Shown here piece after piece: positions 56,333 to 64,000 of a stretch of DNA of 64,000 nucleotides. Below the pieces are notes generated by a model. It did no database searches, was not told the DNA's origin, and was given only the letters and a program-made list of their open reading frames with translations. How positions within the stretch are numbered: position 1 is the stretch's first letter; every line of letters begins with the position of its first letter. Location of the stretch: the NCBI RefSeq assembly GCF_029504655.1, contig NZ_JAQFIL010000001.1, forward strand, positions 1,927,001 through 1,991,000, given 5' to 3'. The stretch comes from Catalinimonas alkaloidigena (GTDB lineage Bacteria > Bacteroidota > Bacteroidia > Cytophagales > Cyclobacteriaceae). The position numbers and the translations under genes are program-made.

Positions 56333-57490
56333 ATGAAAAAAAGTGAGTTAGCTGATCCATTTAAAAGTGCCCGTCAGGAGAAGGGGTACGGAAAAATGAA
56401 CGATCAGATTGATCCAGTAACCATGGTGCTGCGACTAAAAGATGTCCGCAAAACAGCGCATGATTGGAAGAAATTTACATCCGGTGCAGTACCGGGCCGT
56501 ATCGTAGTGCCTTCAGAAGTAAATATTCGCGACACCCGTCAGATTCCTTTTGAAGTGGACCCTCCCATGCATGGAGCATATCGGTCTATTATTGAGCGCT
56601 GGTTTAAGCGGCCACTGGAACCTGAATATGAGGAAAAATTGAGCCAACAAATTCAAGCCATTATCAATGAAGCACTGGCAAAAGAAACTATAGAGGTAGT
56701 CAGTGAGTTTTCTCTTCCTTTACAGTCTCGTGCCTTAACCTTATTGCTCAATATTCCTTACGAAGAAGCAGAGACCTGGATTGGGTGGGGCACACATGTA
56801 TTCAGAAGCGAAGGTGTAGCGCTGGATGCATCAAAAGCAAATATCCTTTATGAATACATAGACCGTCAGCTTGAGAAAGCAAGTCAGAATCCGGGAGATG
56901 ATTTGTACTCCGTACTGCTCAATTCAGAAGTGGAGGGTAGGAAATTAACTGCTGAGGAAGCAAAAGGGGTGATGGTCCTGACCTTTGCCGGTGGTAGAGA
57001 TACGGTGATCAATGCAGTAACTAATTCAATAGCATATTTTGCTGAGCACCCTGAGGCACTGCAGCGCCTACGTAATGAGCCGGAGATTATTGGTAAAGCT
57101 GTGGAAGAGTTGATACGTTACTTTTCTCCCTTGACTCATATGGGACGTGTGGTAACAGAAGATACACAAGTATGTGAACATGCTGTAAAGGCAGACTCCA
57201 GAGTTTCACTATGCTGGGCCTCGGCTAACCGTGACGAATCTGTTTTTGAAGACGCTGATAAAGTGGTTTTAGATCGTAAGTTAAATCCGCATGTAGGTTT
57301 TGGTTTCGGGCATCATAAATGTCTGGGGGCCACGCACACCCGGCAGATGATGAAAATATTTTTAAAAAACCTGGCCGAGAAGGTAGAGCGCATTGATATT
57401 CTTGATCTGAAAGAAAATATTGAGGATCTGGATGAATTCAAACGCAAAGTAGGCTACGATCAGATTAGTGTCAGCTTCAAAGCCCGTTAA
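56333..57490 (+). CDS. cytochrome P450, candidate 6-O-methyl-galactose demethylase
   Basis: A 385-residue soluble bacterial P450. I-helix oxygen motif AGGRDT (219-224), ExxR at Glu259-Arg262 (VEELIRYFSPL), and the haem loop FGFGHHKCLGATHTR with ligand Cys330. It is followed by a [2Fe-2S] ferredoxin and a FAD ferredoxin reductase, giving a complete class I electron chain. In marine agar/porphyran degraders such a three-gene set removes the 6-O-methyl group of D-galactose, yielding galactose and formaldehyde. The neighbouring GH117, sulfatase and GH29 genes support that assignment here. Substrate is inferred from context. Confidence 0.88.
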   Translation: MKKSELADPFKSARQEKGYGKMNDQIDPVTMVLRLKDVRKTAHDWKKFTSGAVPGRIVVPSEVNIRDTRQIPFEVDPPMHGAYRSIIERWFKRPLEPEYEEKLSQQIQAIINEALAKETIEVVSEFSLPLQSRALTLLLNIPYEEAETWIGWGTHVFRSEGVALDASKANILYEYIDRQLEKASQNPGDDLYSVLLNSEVEGRKLTAEEAKGVMVLTFAGGRDTVINAVTNSIAYFAEHPEALQRLRNEPEIIGKAVEELIRYFSPLTHMGRVVTEDTQVCEHAVKADSRVSLCWASANRDESVFEDADKVVLDRKLNPHVGFGFGHHKCLGATHTRQMMKIFLKNLAEKVERIDILDLKENIEDLDEFKRKVGYDQISVSFKAR

Positions 57491-57631
57491 TAAAATTTGT
57501 TTTCCTTTCTGGTCATATGCTTCTGCGACCAAATAAACCAAAAGCAGGCATAATTACATTTCACTTTTTTGAACGGGTACGGATAGTACGCTAAGGTTCA
57601 ATTATTCAATTAACAAATAAAGAAGTCAATC

Positions 57632-57940
57632 ATGGCAAAAATAACTTTTATCACCAGCGATAACGAAACGATTACAGTAGAAGGAACCTCCGGCTCGGTC
57701 ATGGAACTGGCAGTGCAACATGGTATACACGGTATTGATGGTGACTGCGGAGGAGTCTGCTCCTGTGCCACATGTCATGTGCATGTAGCACAGGAGCATA
57801 TGCATAAAACCGGAGCAGCCAACGAAATAGAAAGAGATATGCTGGAGTTGGATGATGATGCAGACGAATACAGCAGGCTGGCTTGTCAGTTGCAGCTTGA
57901 TGAAGCGCTGGATAATATAGTTTTGAGAGTTGCTAAGTGA
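57632..57940 (+). CDS. [2Fe-2S] ferredoxin (adrenodoxin/putidaredoxin type)
   Basis: A 102-residue ferredoxin. Cluster ligands follow the C-x5-C-x2-C...C pattern: Cys39, Cys45, Cys48 (GDCGGVCSCATCHVHV) and Cys85 (LACQL). An additional Cys43 lies inside the loop. No signal peptide. It should carry electrons from the reductase encoded 47 bp downstream to the P450 encoded upstream. Confidence 0.93.
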   Translation: MAKITFITSDNETITVEGTSGSVMELAVQHGIHGIDGDCGGVCSCATCHVHVAQEHMHKTGAANEIERDMLELDDDADEYSRLACQLQLDEALDNIVLRVAK

Positions 57941-57987
57941 TTAGCAATACTGGAGGAGAATTATGTTGAGTAGCTAAGGATGCCATA

Positions 57988-59244
57988 ATGTCAATAAATC
58001 CAATAGATAACAAAGTATGTGTAGTCATAGGAGCGAGTCATGCCGGTATTAACTTCGCGTTTCATTTGCGAAGAGAAGGCTGGCAGGGCGATATCATTGT
58101 TTACGATAAAGATCCTAATTTCCCATATCACAAACCTCCCTTGTCCAAAGCCTATCTGGCAAATGACGAAAGTATAGACAAGCATCTGCTCAAACCAGTA
58201 GAAAGCTATGAAAGAGACAACATCACTTTGCGACTTGGAAAGAAAGTTCGTGCCATCAATCGGGATGAAAAGCGAATTGTATTGAGCGATGGCAATAGCC
58301 AGCAATACAATAAACTGGTGATTGCTACCGGAGCAAGGCCTTTGATTCCTCCCATTGAGGGTATCAATGATGCTAACAAGGTTTTTCCATTACGAAGCAT
58401 TGAAGATGTTACGCATATTCGTGAAACCCTGTCTTCAGGTAAAAGTAAACGGGTAGTGATTATTGGCGGAGGCTATATTGGCCTGGAGACTGCGGCCTCT
58501 CTAAGCAAACTTGGAGCGAAGGTAACAGTGGTCGAGCGAGAGGATCGTGTGCTGGCACGTGTCACTGCCCCTTGCATGTCAGCGTTTTTTCATGCATTGC
58601 ATGCAGATAACGGGGTCAATATAGTATGCGGTAAAAAAGTGGTTTCACTACAATCTATTGATGGTGTGAAGCAAATCAATTGTGCTGACGGCTCACAGTT
58701 TGAAGCTGATATGGTCGTCATAGGGGTTGGAATACAGCTAAACCTTGAACTTGCCCAGAAGGCAGGCTTGGTAATTGAAAATGGCATAAGGGTAGATCAG
58801 TCCGCATGTACAAATGATGCAAATATATATGCGATAGGGGACTGTAGCTTTCATTATAATCCGCACTACGACCGCTTTATCCGATTGGAGTCTGTACAAA
58901 ACGCTATTGATCAGGCAAAAGTAGCTGCCTCGGCTATCTGTGGAAAAGATACTGCCTATGATACCATACCCTGGTTTTGGTCAGATCAGTATGATGTTAA
59001 ACTTCAATTGGTCGGACTCTCTACGGGTTATGATCAGGTGCTGGTCCGTCATGAAAATGGTGATAGTAAACGTTTCTCGGTTTGGTATTTCAAAGGTGAC
59101 ACGCTTTTAGCTGTTGATGCGGTAAACAATGCAAAAGCCTATGTTTTAGGAACCAAGTTTATCAAAAGTGGTCAAAAACTAGATAAGGTTAAGCTAGCCA
59201 ATCCGTCAGTAGCGCTAAAACCAGCTAATATTTTGAGAGCATAA
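57988..59244 (+). CDS. FAD-dependent NAD(P)H-ferredoxin reductase
   Basis: A 418-residue flavoprotein of the putidaredoxin/rhodocoxin reductase type. FAD motif VVIGASHAGINFAFHLRREG, ATGAR at about 114-118, NAD(P)H motif VVIIGGGYIGLETAASLSKLG, second FAD motif IYAIGDCSFHYN, and a C-terminal reductase domain (PWFWSDQYDVKLQLVGLS). All parts are present and in order. As third member of the P450 electron chain it feeds the ferredoxin. Co-oriented and closely spaced with both. Confidence 0.92.
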   Translation: MSINPIDNKVCVVIGASHAGINFAFHLRREGWQGDIIVYDKDPNFPYHKPPLSKAYLANDESIDKHLLKPVESYERDNITLRLGKKVRAINRDEKRIVLSDGNSQQYNKLVIATGARPLIPPIEGINDANKVFPLRSIEDVTHIRETLSSGKSKRVVIIGGGYIGLETAASLSKLGAKVTVVEREDRVLARVTAPCMSAFFHALHADNGVNIVCGKKVVSLQSIDGVKQINCADGSQFEADMVVIGVGIQLNLELAQKAGLVIENGIRVDQSACTNDANIYAIGDCSFHYNPHYDRFIRLESVQNAIDQAKVAASAICGKDTAYDTIPWFWSDQYDVKLQLVGLSTGYDQVLVRHENGDSKRFSVWYFKGDTLLAVDAVNNAKAYVLGTKFIKSGQKLDKVKLANPSVALKPANILRA

Positions 59245-59479
59245 TAACCTTTACTACCTGGATGCTTTTCTCAAAATCAATAGTGCATCGCCATACCTAT
59301 GGATAATAATAATGCATTTCCAACCACCATCCTCTAATTTGCAGCGCAAAGCTTTGACTTGAATAATTGGCTGATAATCATCTGTTTACCTATAGTAATA
59401 TATCAGGATGGGGCATTTTTTACCGTGTTTTAGCAGAGCGGTAGGAAACTAAGGATGCCTCAGTATAAACTTTTAATAT

Positions 59480-61027
59480 ATGGACAAGATAAAAAAGGGC
59501 TTATTTTTTTCTATTCTTTGCTTTCTTCTTTGCCAGGAAGGTTTTTCTCAAAAATATGAACCCAACTGGGAGTCACTGGCACAGTACCAGACCCCTGAAT
59601 GGTTTGCTGACGCTAAGTTTGGCATTTTCATCCACTGGGGGCCTTATGCGGTACCAGCTTTTGGCAGTGAGTGGTATGGTTTTCATATGTACAGGTCTAC
59701 GCTTACTTCGCATGTCACAGGTATACCGTCTGACAAACCCAATCCTACTTATGAATATCATAAAGAGCACTATGGTAAACCGGGTAAATTTGGCTACAAA
59801 GATTTTATTCCCCTGTTCAAAGGTGAAAAGTTTGATGCTGCCGAGTGGATTGAGCTTTTTTACAAAGCCGGAGCTAAATACGTGGTTCCGGTAGGGGAAC
59901 ATTGCGATGGTTTTGCCATGTACGAATCTAGCCATACCCGCTGGAATGCGGTAGACATGGGACCCAAACGTGACATCCTGGGCGAACTCGCAAAAGAAGC
60001 TCGGGCCAGAAATATGAAAATAGGCAGCTCATCTCACCTCGCTTTTGGCTGGTACTGGTGGCATTATGCCAAAGGTTATGATACGGTAGACCCTGACTAT
60101 CGTGACCTGTACAATGAGCCGCATGCTTACAATGAAAAACCTACCAAAGCTTTTAAAGACCTGTGGTACAAAAGAGCTATAGAGATGATTGATAAATATC
60201 AGTTGGATCTGATGTGGTTTGATTTCGGCTTTTGCACACCAGAATATGAAGAGTATCGTAAAGAACTGCTGGCACATTATTACAATCGTGCGGAAGAGTG
60301 GAATAAGGGCGTAGTGCTGAACTATAAAAGAATACAGTATGACCCCATACCTGATGGTGTAGCCGTACTAGACCTGGAAAGGGGCAAGTTGGACAGGGTC
60401 AGGGATTTGCCCTGGCAGACAGATACCTCTATTGGCAGAAACAGTTGGTCTTATGTAGAAGACTGGGAAAACAAACCTGCCAGCGAACTGGTAGATGAGC
60501 TGGTGGATATTGTAAGTAAAAATGGAAACCTACTACTCAATATCGGGCCTAAAGCTGATGGAAGTATCCCTGAAGATCAGCAACAGACCTTACTGGACAT
60601 AGGTGCCTGGCTAAAAGTGAATGGTGAAGGTATATACGGCACCCGACCCTGGCACTATTACGGTGAGGGACCCTCTCGCTCAAAATTAGGAGACCATACC
60701 GAATACAATCAAAGCGAAATGTCTGAAAAAGACATACGCTTTACGACCAAAGAAAACTTTATCTACGCATTTGTCATGGATGTACCGAAGGAGGAGATTC
60801 TGATCAGGTCAATGTCTACTGCCATAGCCTCACTACCAGATAAGATTGTTAACATCAGCCTGATGGGTACGGAAGAAAAAGTAGACTGGGAGCAGACTCA
60901 TGAAGGGCTGAGCATCGCACCACCAAAAAGTGTATTGGATAAAGATTATGCTTACGGCTATAAAATTGAACTGGAAAAAGCACCCGACGGCATTTACCGT
61001 GCAGAAGAAAAAGGGGCGAATCAGTAA
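59480..61027 (+). CDS. GH29 family alpha-L-fucosidase / alpha-L-galactosidase
   Basis: A 515-residue exported GH29 enzyme (signal to about residue 23). Family signatures: AKFGIFIHWGPYAVPAFGSE, nucleophile Asp248 in DLMWFDFGF, and SKNGNLLLNIGPKADG. The conserved fucosidase motif HHDGF reads HCDGF (His141-Cys142), changing one sugar-contacting His. L-galactose is L-fucose with a C6 hydroxyl, and some porphyran-locus GH29 enzymes are alpha-L-galactosidases, so that activity is favoured. It follows the P450 module after 235 bp and precedes a sulfatase that could expose its substrate. Confidence 0.88.
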   Translation: MDKIKKGLFFSILCFLLCQEGFSQKYEPNWESLAQYQTPEWFADAKFGIFIHWGPYAVPAFGSEWYGFHMYRSTLTSHVTGIPSDKPNPTYEYHKEHYGKPGKFGYKDFIPLFKGEKFDAAEWIELFYKAGAKYVVPVGEHCDGFAMYESSHTRWNAVDMGPKRDILGELAKEARARNMKIGSSSHLAFGWYWWHYAKGYDTVDPDYRDLYNEPHAYNEKPTKAFKDLWYKRAIEMIDKYQLDLMWFDFGFCTPEYEEYRKELLAHYYNRAEEWNKGVVLNYKRIQYDPIPDGVAVLDLERGKLDRVRDLPWQTDTSIGRNSWSYVEDWENKPASELVDELVDIVSKNGNLLLNIGPKADGSIPEDQQQTLLDIGAWLKVNGEGIYGTRPWHYYGEGPSRSKLGDHTEYNQSEMSEKDIRFTTKENFIYAFVMDVPKEEILIRSMSTAIASLPDKIVNISLMGTEEKVDWEQTHEGLSIAPPKSVLDKDYAYGYKIELEKAPDGIYRAEEKGANQ

Positions 61028-61126
61028 GCTTAAAAGTGAGTGCGGAATGAATCAAGCTGTATTCTTCATACTTTTTAATGCAAAAAACTGTATAATAGCT
61101 TTAACATCTAATCTTAACCTAAAACT

Positions 61127-63013
61127 ATGAAACCTGTTTTTCTGACGATTCTGATTCTATTAATAAACCAGTTGGGTTATGCACAACAGCCCAATATATT
61201 GTGGATTACCATTGAAGACACATCTCCGCAGTTTATTGCTTGCTATGGCAATGAAGATGCCAGCACACCGGTCATAGATCAGTTAGCAGAAGAAGGGGTG
61301 CGATTTACCAATGCATTCTCTACTGGTACGGTTTGCTCACCGAGCCGCTCTACCATCATTACAGGTGCAAGGACCTATGCCATGGGTACCGGCAATCATA
61401 GAAGCAACTATCCCGTGCCGGATTTCATCAAAGGCTTTCCGTACTATTTAAAACAGGCGCACTATTATGTGACTAACAATAGTAAAACAGACTATAATGT
61501 AGCAAATGAAAAAGCTTTTATAGAGGAAGCCTGGCACGAAAGCTCTAATCAGGCAGGTTGGTGGAACAGAGAGCCAGGGCAGGCTTTCTTTTCTATCTTC
61601 AATTACAATGAATCACATCAGTCTCGTACCATGACCAATCCTTATGAATGGTATCGTAAGGAAGTATATGAGCAGTTGCCTGCTCAGGAAAGGATAGAGG
61701 AAGATGAATTTGACATGCCTCCCTTTTACCATGATAGCCCGGAAATGCGTAAACAGTTTGCCCGTGTATATAATAGTATTAAGCTGACTGACAACAGAGT
61801 TGGTGAGCTTTTAGACCGCTTGCGGGAAGACCAGCTGATGGACAGTACCATTATCTTTTTTTATGCAGATCACGGAGAGGGCATACCCCGGGGAAAAACG
61901 AACGGTATCAATCTAGGCTATCGGGTCCCCTTCATCGTATGGTTTCCTCCTATGTATGAGCATCTGTCACCCTGGGGCACAGGAACGGTTACCGATGAAC
62001 TGGTCAGCTTTGAAGATCTGGCACCCACCATCATCAGCCTGGCAGGGGCTGAAGTTCCTGAACATATGAAAGGAAGGGTGCTTATTGGCGAAGACAGAGA
62101 TGAGCCAGTAGATCAATTATTTCTCTCTTCAGACCGATCAGATAATGGTATTGATATGGTGAGAACCGTTACGGACGGCCGTTATGTGTACTCTCGTAAT
62201 TATATGCCCTATATGCCACAGGCCCGCTACATCAGGTATATGGAAATTGGAGATATTAAACAGCAAATGCGAGCAGACTTAAAAGCCAATAAGCTGAATG
62301 AGCTTCAGCAAAGTTTGTTTGAAGAACGCCCTGCGGAGTTTCTATACGATATTGAAAGCGATCTGTGGGAAACTGATAATCTGGTAGAAGAAACAGAACA
62401 TCAATTACGCATACGGGAGATGCGACAGGCTTTGGAAGCCAATATTCTGGCCCAGAAAGATGTGTTGTTTCTACCCGAATACGAAATCGGTCTCATCTCC
62501 CAAAGTACTACTCCCTACACCTTCAGACAGTCAGCATCAGACTATCCTTTAAAAGAAATTTATGCTGCCGCAAGTTTGTCTGGTCAGAGGGGTGAAAGTA
62601 TTATGAAGCAACAGCTGGAATTGCTGAAGCATCCCAATAAAATTGTTCGCTACTGGGCAGCAATAGGCCTCAGGTCTCAGAACAAGGGAATGCTCAAAGA
62701 TTGTGAAACCCAGCTCACTGAAGCTATGCAGGATGATTACCCACCTGTAGCCCTTACTGCTGCCGCCATAGTTTACGATAATTTCTCTAGTCCGGAGGCT
62801 ACTGAAAAATTGAAAAGCTACTGTAAACATAAAAACAATGATCTGGCCCTGATGGCGATTAACTACTTATTATATGTTCAGAAGCCCGAGCCCTTTGTGC
62901 AGACTGTGCGCGAGGTGAAAGATAATGTAGCTATTAACTATAATGTCTCTGCTGCCAGTAAGGACTTTTTAGGTCGTCTTGGCCTCATTCCTAATACTTT
63001 TGAATATAAATAA
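61127..63013 (+). CDS. S1-family sulfatase with C-terminal helical-repeat extension
   Basis: A 628-residue exported sulfatase (signal to residue 20). Formylglycine signature CSPSRSTIITG with Cys70, metal residues in WITIEDTSPQF and FFYADHGEGIPRGKTNG. The catalytic part ends near residue 460. The remaining 160 residues resemble HEAT-type helical repeats (LKHPNKIVRYWAAIGLRSQN; LTAAAIVYDNFSSPEATEKL), which many sulfatases lack. In a porphyran locus L-galactose-6-sulfate or a related unit is the likely substrate. A perfect terminator follows 21 bp downstream, ending this transcription unit. Confidence 0.92.
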   Translation: MKPVFLTILILLINQLGYAQQPNILWITIEDTSPQFIACYGNEDASTPVIDQLAEEGVRFTNAFSTGTVCSPSRSTIITGARTYAMGTGNHRSNYPVPDFIKGFPYYLKQAHYYVTNNSKTDYNVANEKAFIEEAWHESSNQAGWWNREPGQAFFSIFNYNESHQSRTMTNPYEWYRKEVYEQLPAQERIEEDEFDMPPFYHDSPEMRKQFARVYNSIKLTDNRVGELLDRLREDQLMDSTIIFFYADHGEGIPRGKTNGINLGYRVPFIVWFPPMYEHLSPWGTGTVTDELVSFEDLAPTIISLAGAEVPEHMKGRVLIGEDRDEPVDQLFLSSDRSDNGIDMVRTVTDGRYVYSRNYMPYMPQARYIRYMEIGDIKQQMRADLKANKLNELQQSLFEERPAEFLYDIESDLWETDNLVEETEHQLRIREMRQALEANILAQKDVLFLPEYEIGLISQSTTPYTFRQSASDYPLKEIYAAASLSGQRGESIMKQQLELLKHPNKIVRYWAAIGLRSQNKGMLKDCETQLTEAMQDDYPPVALTAAAIVYDNFSSPEATEKLKSYCKHKNNDLALMAINYLLYVQKPEPFVQTVREVKDNVAINYNVSAASKDFLGRLGLIPNTFEYK

Positions 63014-63034
63014 GGTAGGTTTAGAAATAATGAG

Positions 63035-63064
63035 CAGCCAGCGAATCATCGCTGGCTGTTTTCT
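63035..63064 (+). terminator. intrinsic terminator after the sulfatase gene
   Basis: CAGCCAGCGA (63035-63044), loop atca, TCGCTGGCTG (63049-63058), followed by TTTTCT. A perfect 10-bp stem. Confidence 0.85.
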
Positions 63065-63373
63065 ATATCTCTCAATTGAATCCAGCCTGTAAGTGGACAA
63101 AGATGCGAATAAGCGCAAACCTTTGTTCTCCAAACAAATTTTATGGTCATATGTGTTTTATACTGAAAATATTACAAATGACCGGTCTATATTCTTTATA
63201 TGAAAAAATATCAGGCAGTTTATTTTGAAAATTGATCAATTGCTATGGAGTGGCTATGTGCCTTTAAATTAAAGGAGCAGTTTTGCGTTTATGATTTATT
63301 ATTAACAATTTAATATTTAATAACTATGTAAAGCACCAAATTTTAAAACCTATTCTTGATTTGTAGGTATTTT
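63065..63373. other. intergenic region upstream of the hybrid sensor gene
   Basis: About 310 AT-rich bases with no gene seen. It must carry the promoter of the sensor gene, but I find no clear -33/-7 pair. Confidence 0.5.
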
Positions 63374-64000
63374 ATGAAATTCATCAAAACTATACTATCA
63401 GCCTACTTACTATCTTATACGCTACCTCTGTTAGCTCATGACGCATCATTGCAGTTTGAGCACCTTACCTCCGAGCAAGGCTTATCTCAAAATGATGTCA
63501 ATTGTATTTTGCAGGATCAGCAGGGTTTTATGTGGTTTGGCACCCATGACGGACTAAATAAATATGACGGCTACAATATTAAGGTTTATCAAAATGATCC
63601 GGAAAATAAGCATAGCATTAGCAGCAATCTTATCTTTAGCCTTGCCGAAGACCAGTGTGGGAATATCTGGATAGGTACTACCGGTGGTGGGTTAAATAAG
63701 TTTGACTCTAACACGGAGCAGTTTACTCGTTTTAACCACAACCCTTCAGATGATAGCAGTTTATCCAGCGATTTGGTGCTGACTACCTATCATGATAGCC
63801 AGGGAAGGATTTGGGTGGGCACTCAAAACGGTTTAAACTTATACCATCAAGGAGAGGGAGACCATGAAGGCAGTTTTATCAGACTTTACCCTCACCCGGT
63901 CAATAAAACAATAAACTCTGCCAATCGTATCACTTCCATTTTTGAAGATAAATGCGGTGCCCTCTGGGTGGGCACACAGTATGGTTTAAGCAAGCTGACA
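63374..64000 (+). CDS. hybrid two-component system sensor/regulator, N-terminal part (partial)
   Basis: The gene starts at ATG 63374 and is cut by the window end after 209 codons. A signal peptide (LSAYLLSYTLPLLAH) is followed by reg-propeller repeats: LTSEQGLSQNDVNCILQDQQ, GFMWFGTHDGLNKYDGYNI, CGNIWIGTTGGGLNKFDS, GRIWVGTQNGLNLYH. This periplasmic double-propeller layout is the sensor half of hybrid two-component systems that control polysaccharide loci in Bacteroidota; histidine kinase, receiver and AraC domains are expected beyond the edge. It probably senses an oligosaccharide of the galactan locus. Confidence 0.88.
   Translation, partial: MKFIKTILSAYLLSYTLPLLAHDASLQFEHLTSEQGLSQNDVNCILQDQQGFMWFGTHDGLNKYDGYNIKVYQNDPENKHSISSNLIFSLAEDQCGNIWIGTTGGGLNKFDSNTEQFTRFNHNPSDDSSLSSDLVLTTYHDSQGRIWVGTQNGLNLYHQGEGDHEGSFIRLYPHPVNKTINSANRITSIFEDKCGALWVGTQYGLSKLT

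Overview
The window comes from a marine Bacteroidota, most likely of the order Cytophagales. It has three SusC/SusD outer-membrane uptake pairs, two ECF sigma/FecR anti-sigma pairs, a (partial) hybrid two-component sensor of the reg-propeller type, and AT-rich translation starts without Shine-Dalgarno sequences. I saw no rRNA, tRNA or CRISPR array.

Region 1 (1-12 kb): the last 31 codons of a beta-propeller protein, a cupin gene, a structured non-coding element, then ECF sigma, FecR, STN-type SusC and SusD. A strong intrinsic terminator follows SusD, and then come a PSD1-type cytochrome (DUF1549/DUF1553) and a Tat-exported DUF1501 protein. Region 2 (12-16.8 kb) is decayed DNA: a flavodoxin-family gene broken by frameshifts and by an 871-bp IS5-family element with a 3-bp target duplication, an intact DUF3179 gene, a frameshifted lipoprotein-like gene and 1.2 kb without a recognisable gene. 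Region 3 (16.8-29 kb): a second ECF/FecR/SusC/SusD set followed by a GH92 alpha-mannosidase, a DUF1080 (3-keto-glycoside cleaving) protein and a Tat-exported Gfo/Idh/MocA oxidoreductase.

Region 4 (29-64 kb) is a red-algal galactan (agar/porphyran) utilisation locus. A SusC/SusD pair on the minus strand lies beside a membrane-anchored TPR/LuxR-type regulator. Diverging from the regulator are two GH117 alpha-neoagarooligosaccharide hydrolases and a long closely spaced gene run. That run encodes a zinc dehydrogenase, a KduD-like SDR, an aldehyde dehydrogenase (candidate 3,6-anhydro-L-galactose dehydrogenase), an enolase-superfamily cycloisomerase, a mutarotase, a RhaT-like symporter, a sulfatase, an NRAMP-fold transporter without the usual metal ligands, an ACS-family MFS transporter, a galactonate-dehydratase-like enolase and a DUF5060 protein that may be an uncharacterised glycosidase. 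After an AraC regulator comes a second module: zinc alcohol dehydrogenase, EstD-like esterase, cytochrome P450, [2Fe-2S] ferredoxin, ferredoxin reductase, GH29 enzyme and sulfatase. This is the gene set expected for oxidative demethylation of 6-O-methyl-galactose from porphyran, disposal of the released formaldehyde, and desulfation and trimming of L-galactose-6-sulfate units. The window ends inside a hybrid sensor gene.

Together, SusCD imports oligosaccharides, GH117, GH29 and the sulfatases release monosaccharides, inner-membrane transporters carry them in, and the dehydrogenase/cycloisomerase/KduD-like enzymes would convert anhydro-L-galactose to 2-keto-3-deoxy-D-gluconate. The endo-hydrolases (GH16/GH86-type), a GH2/GH50-type beta-galactosidase or agarase, and the KDG kinase and aldolase are not in the window.
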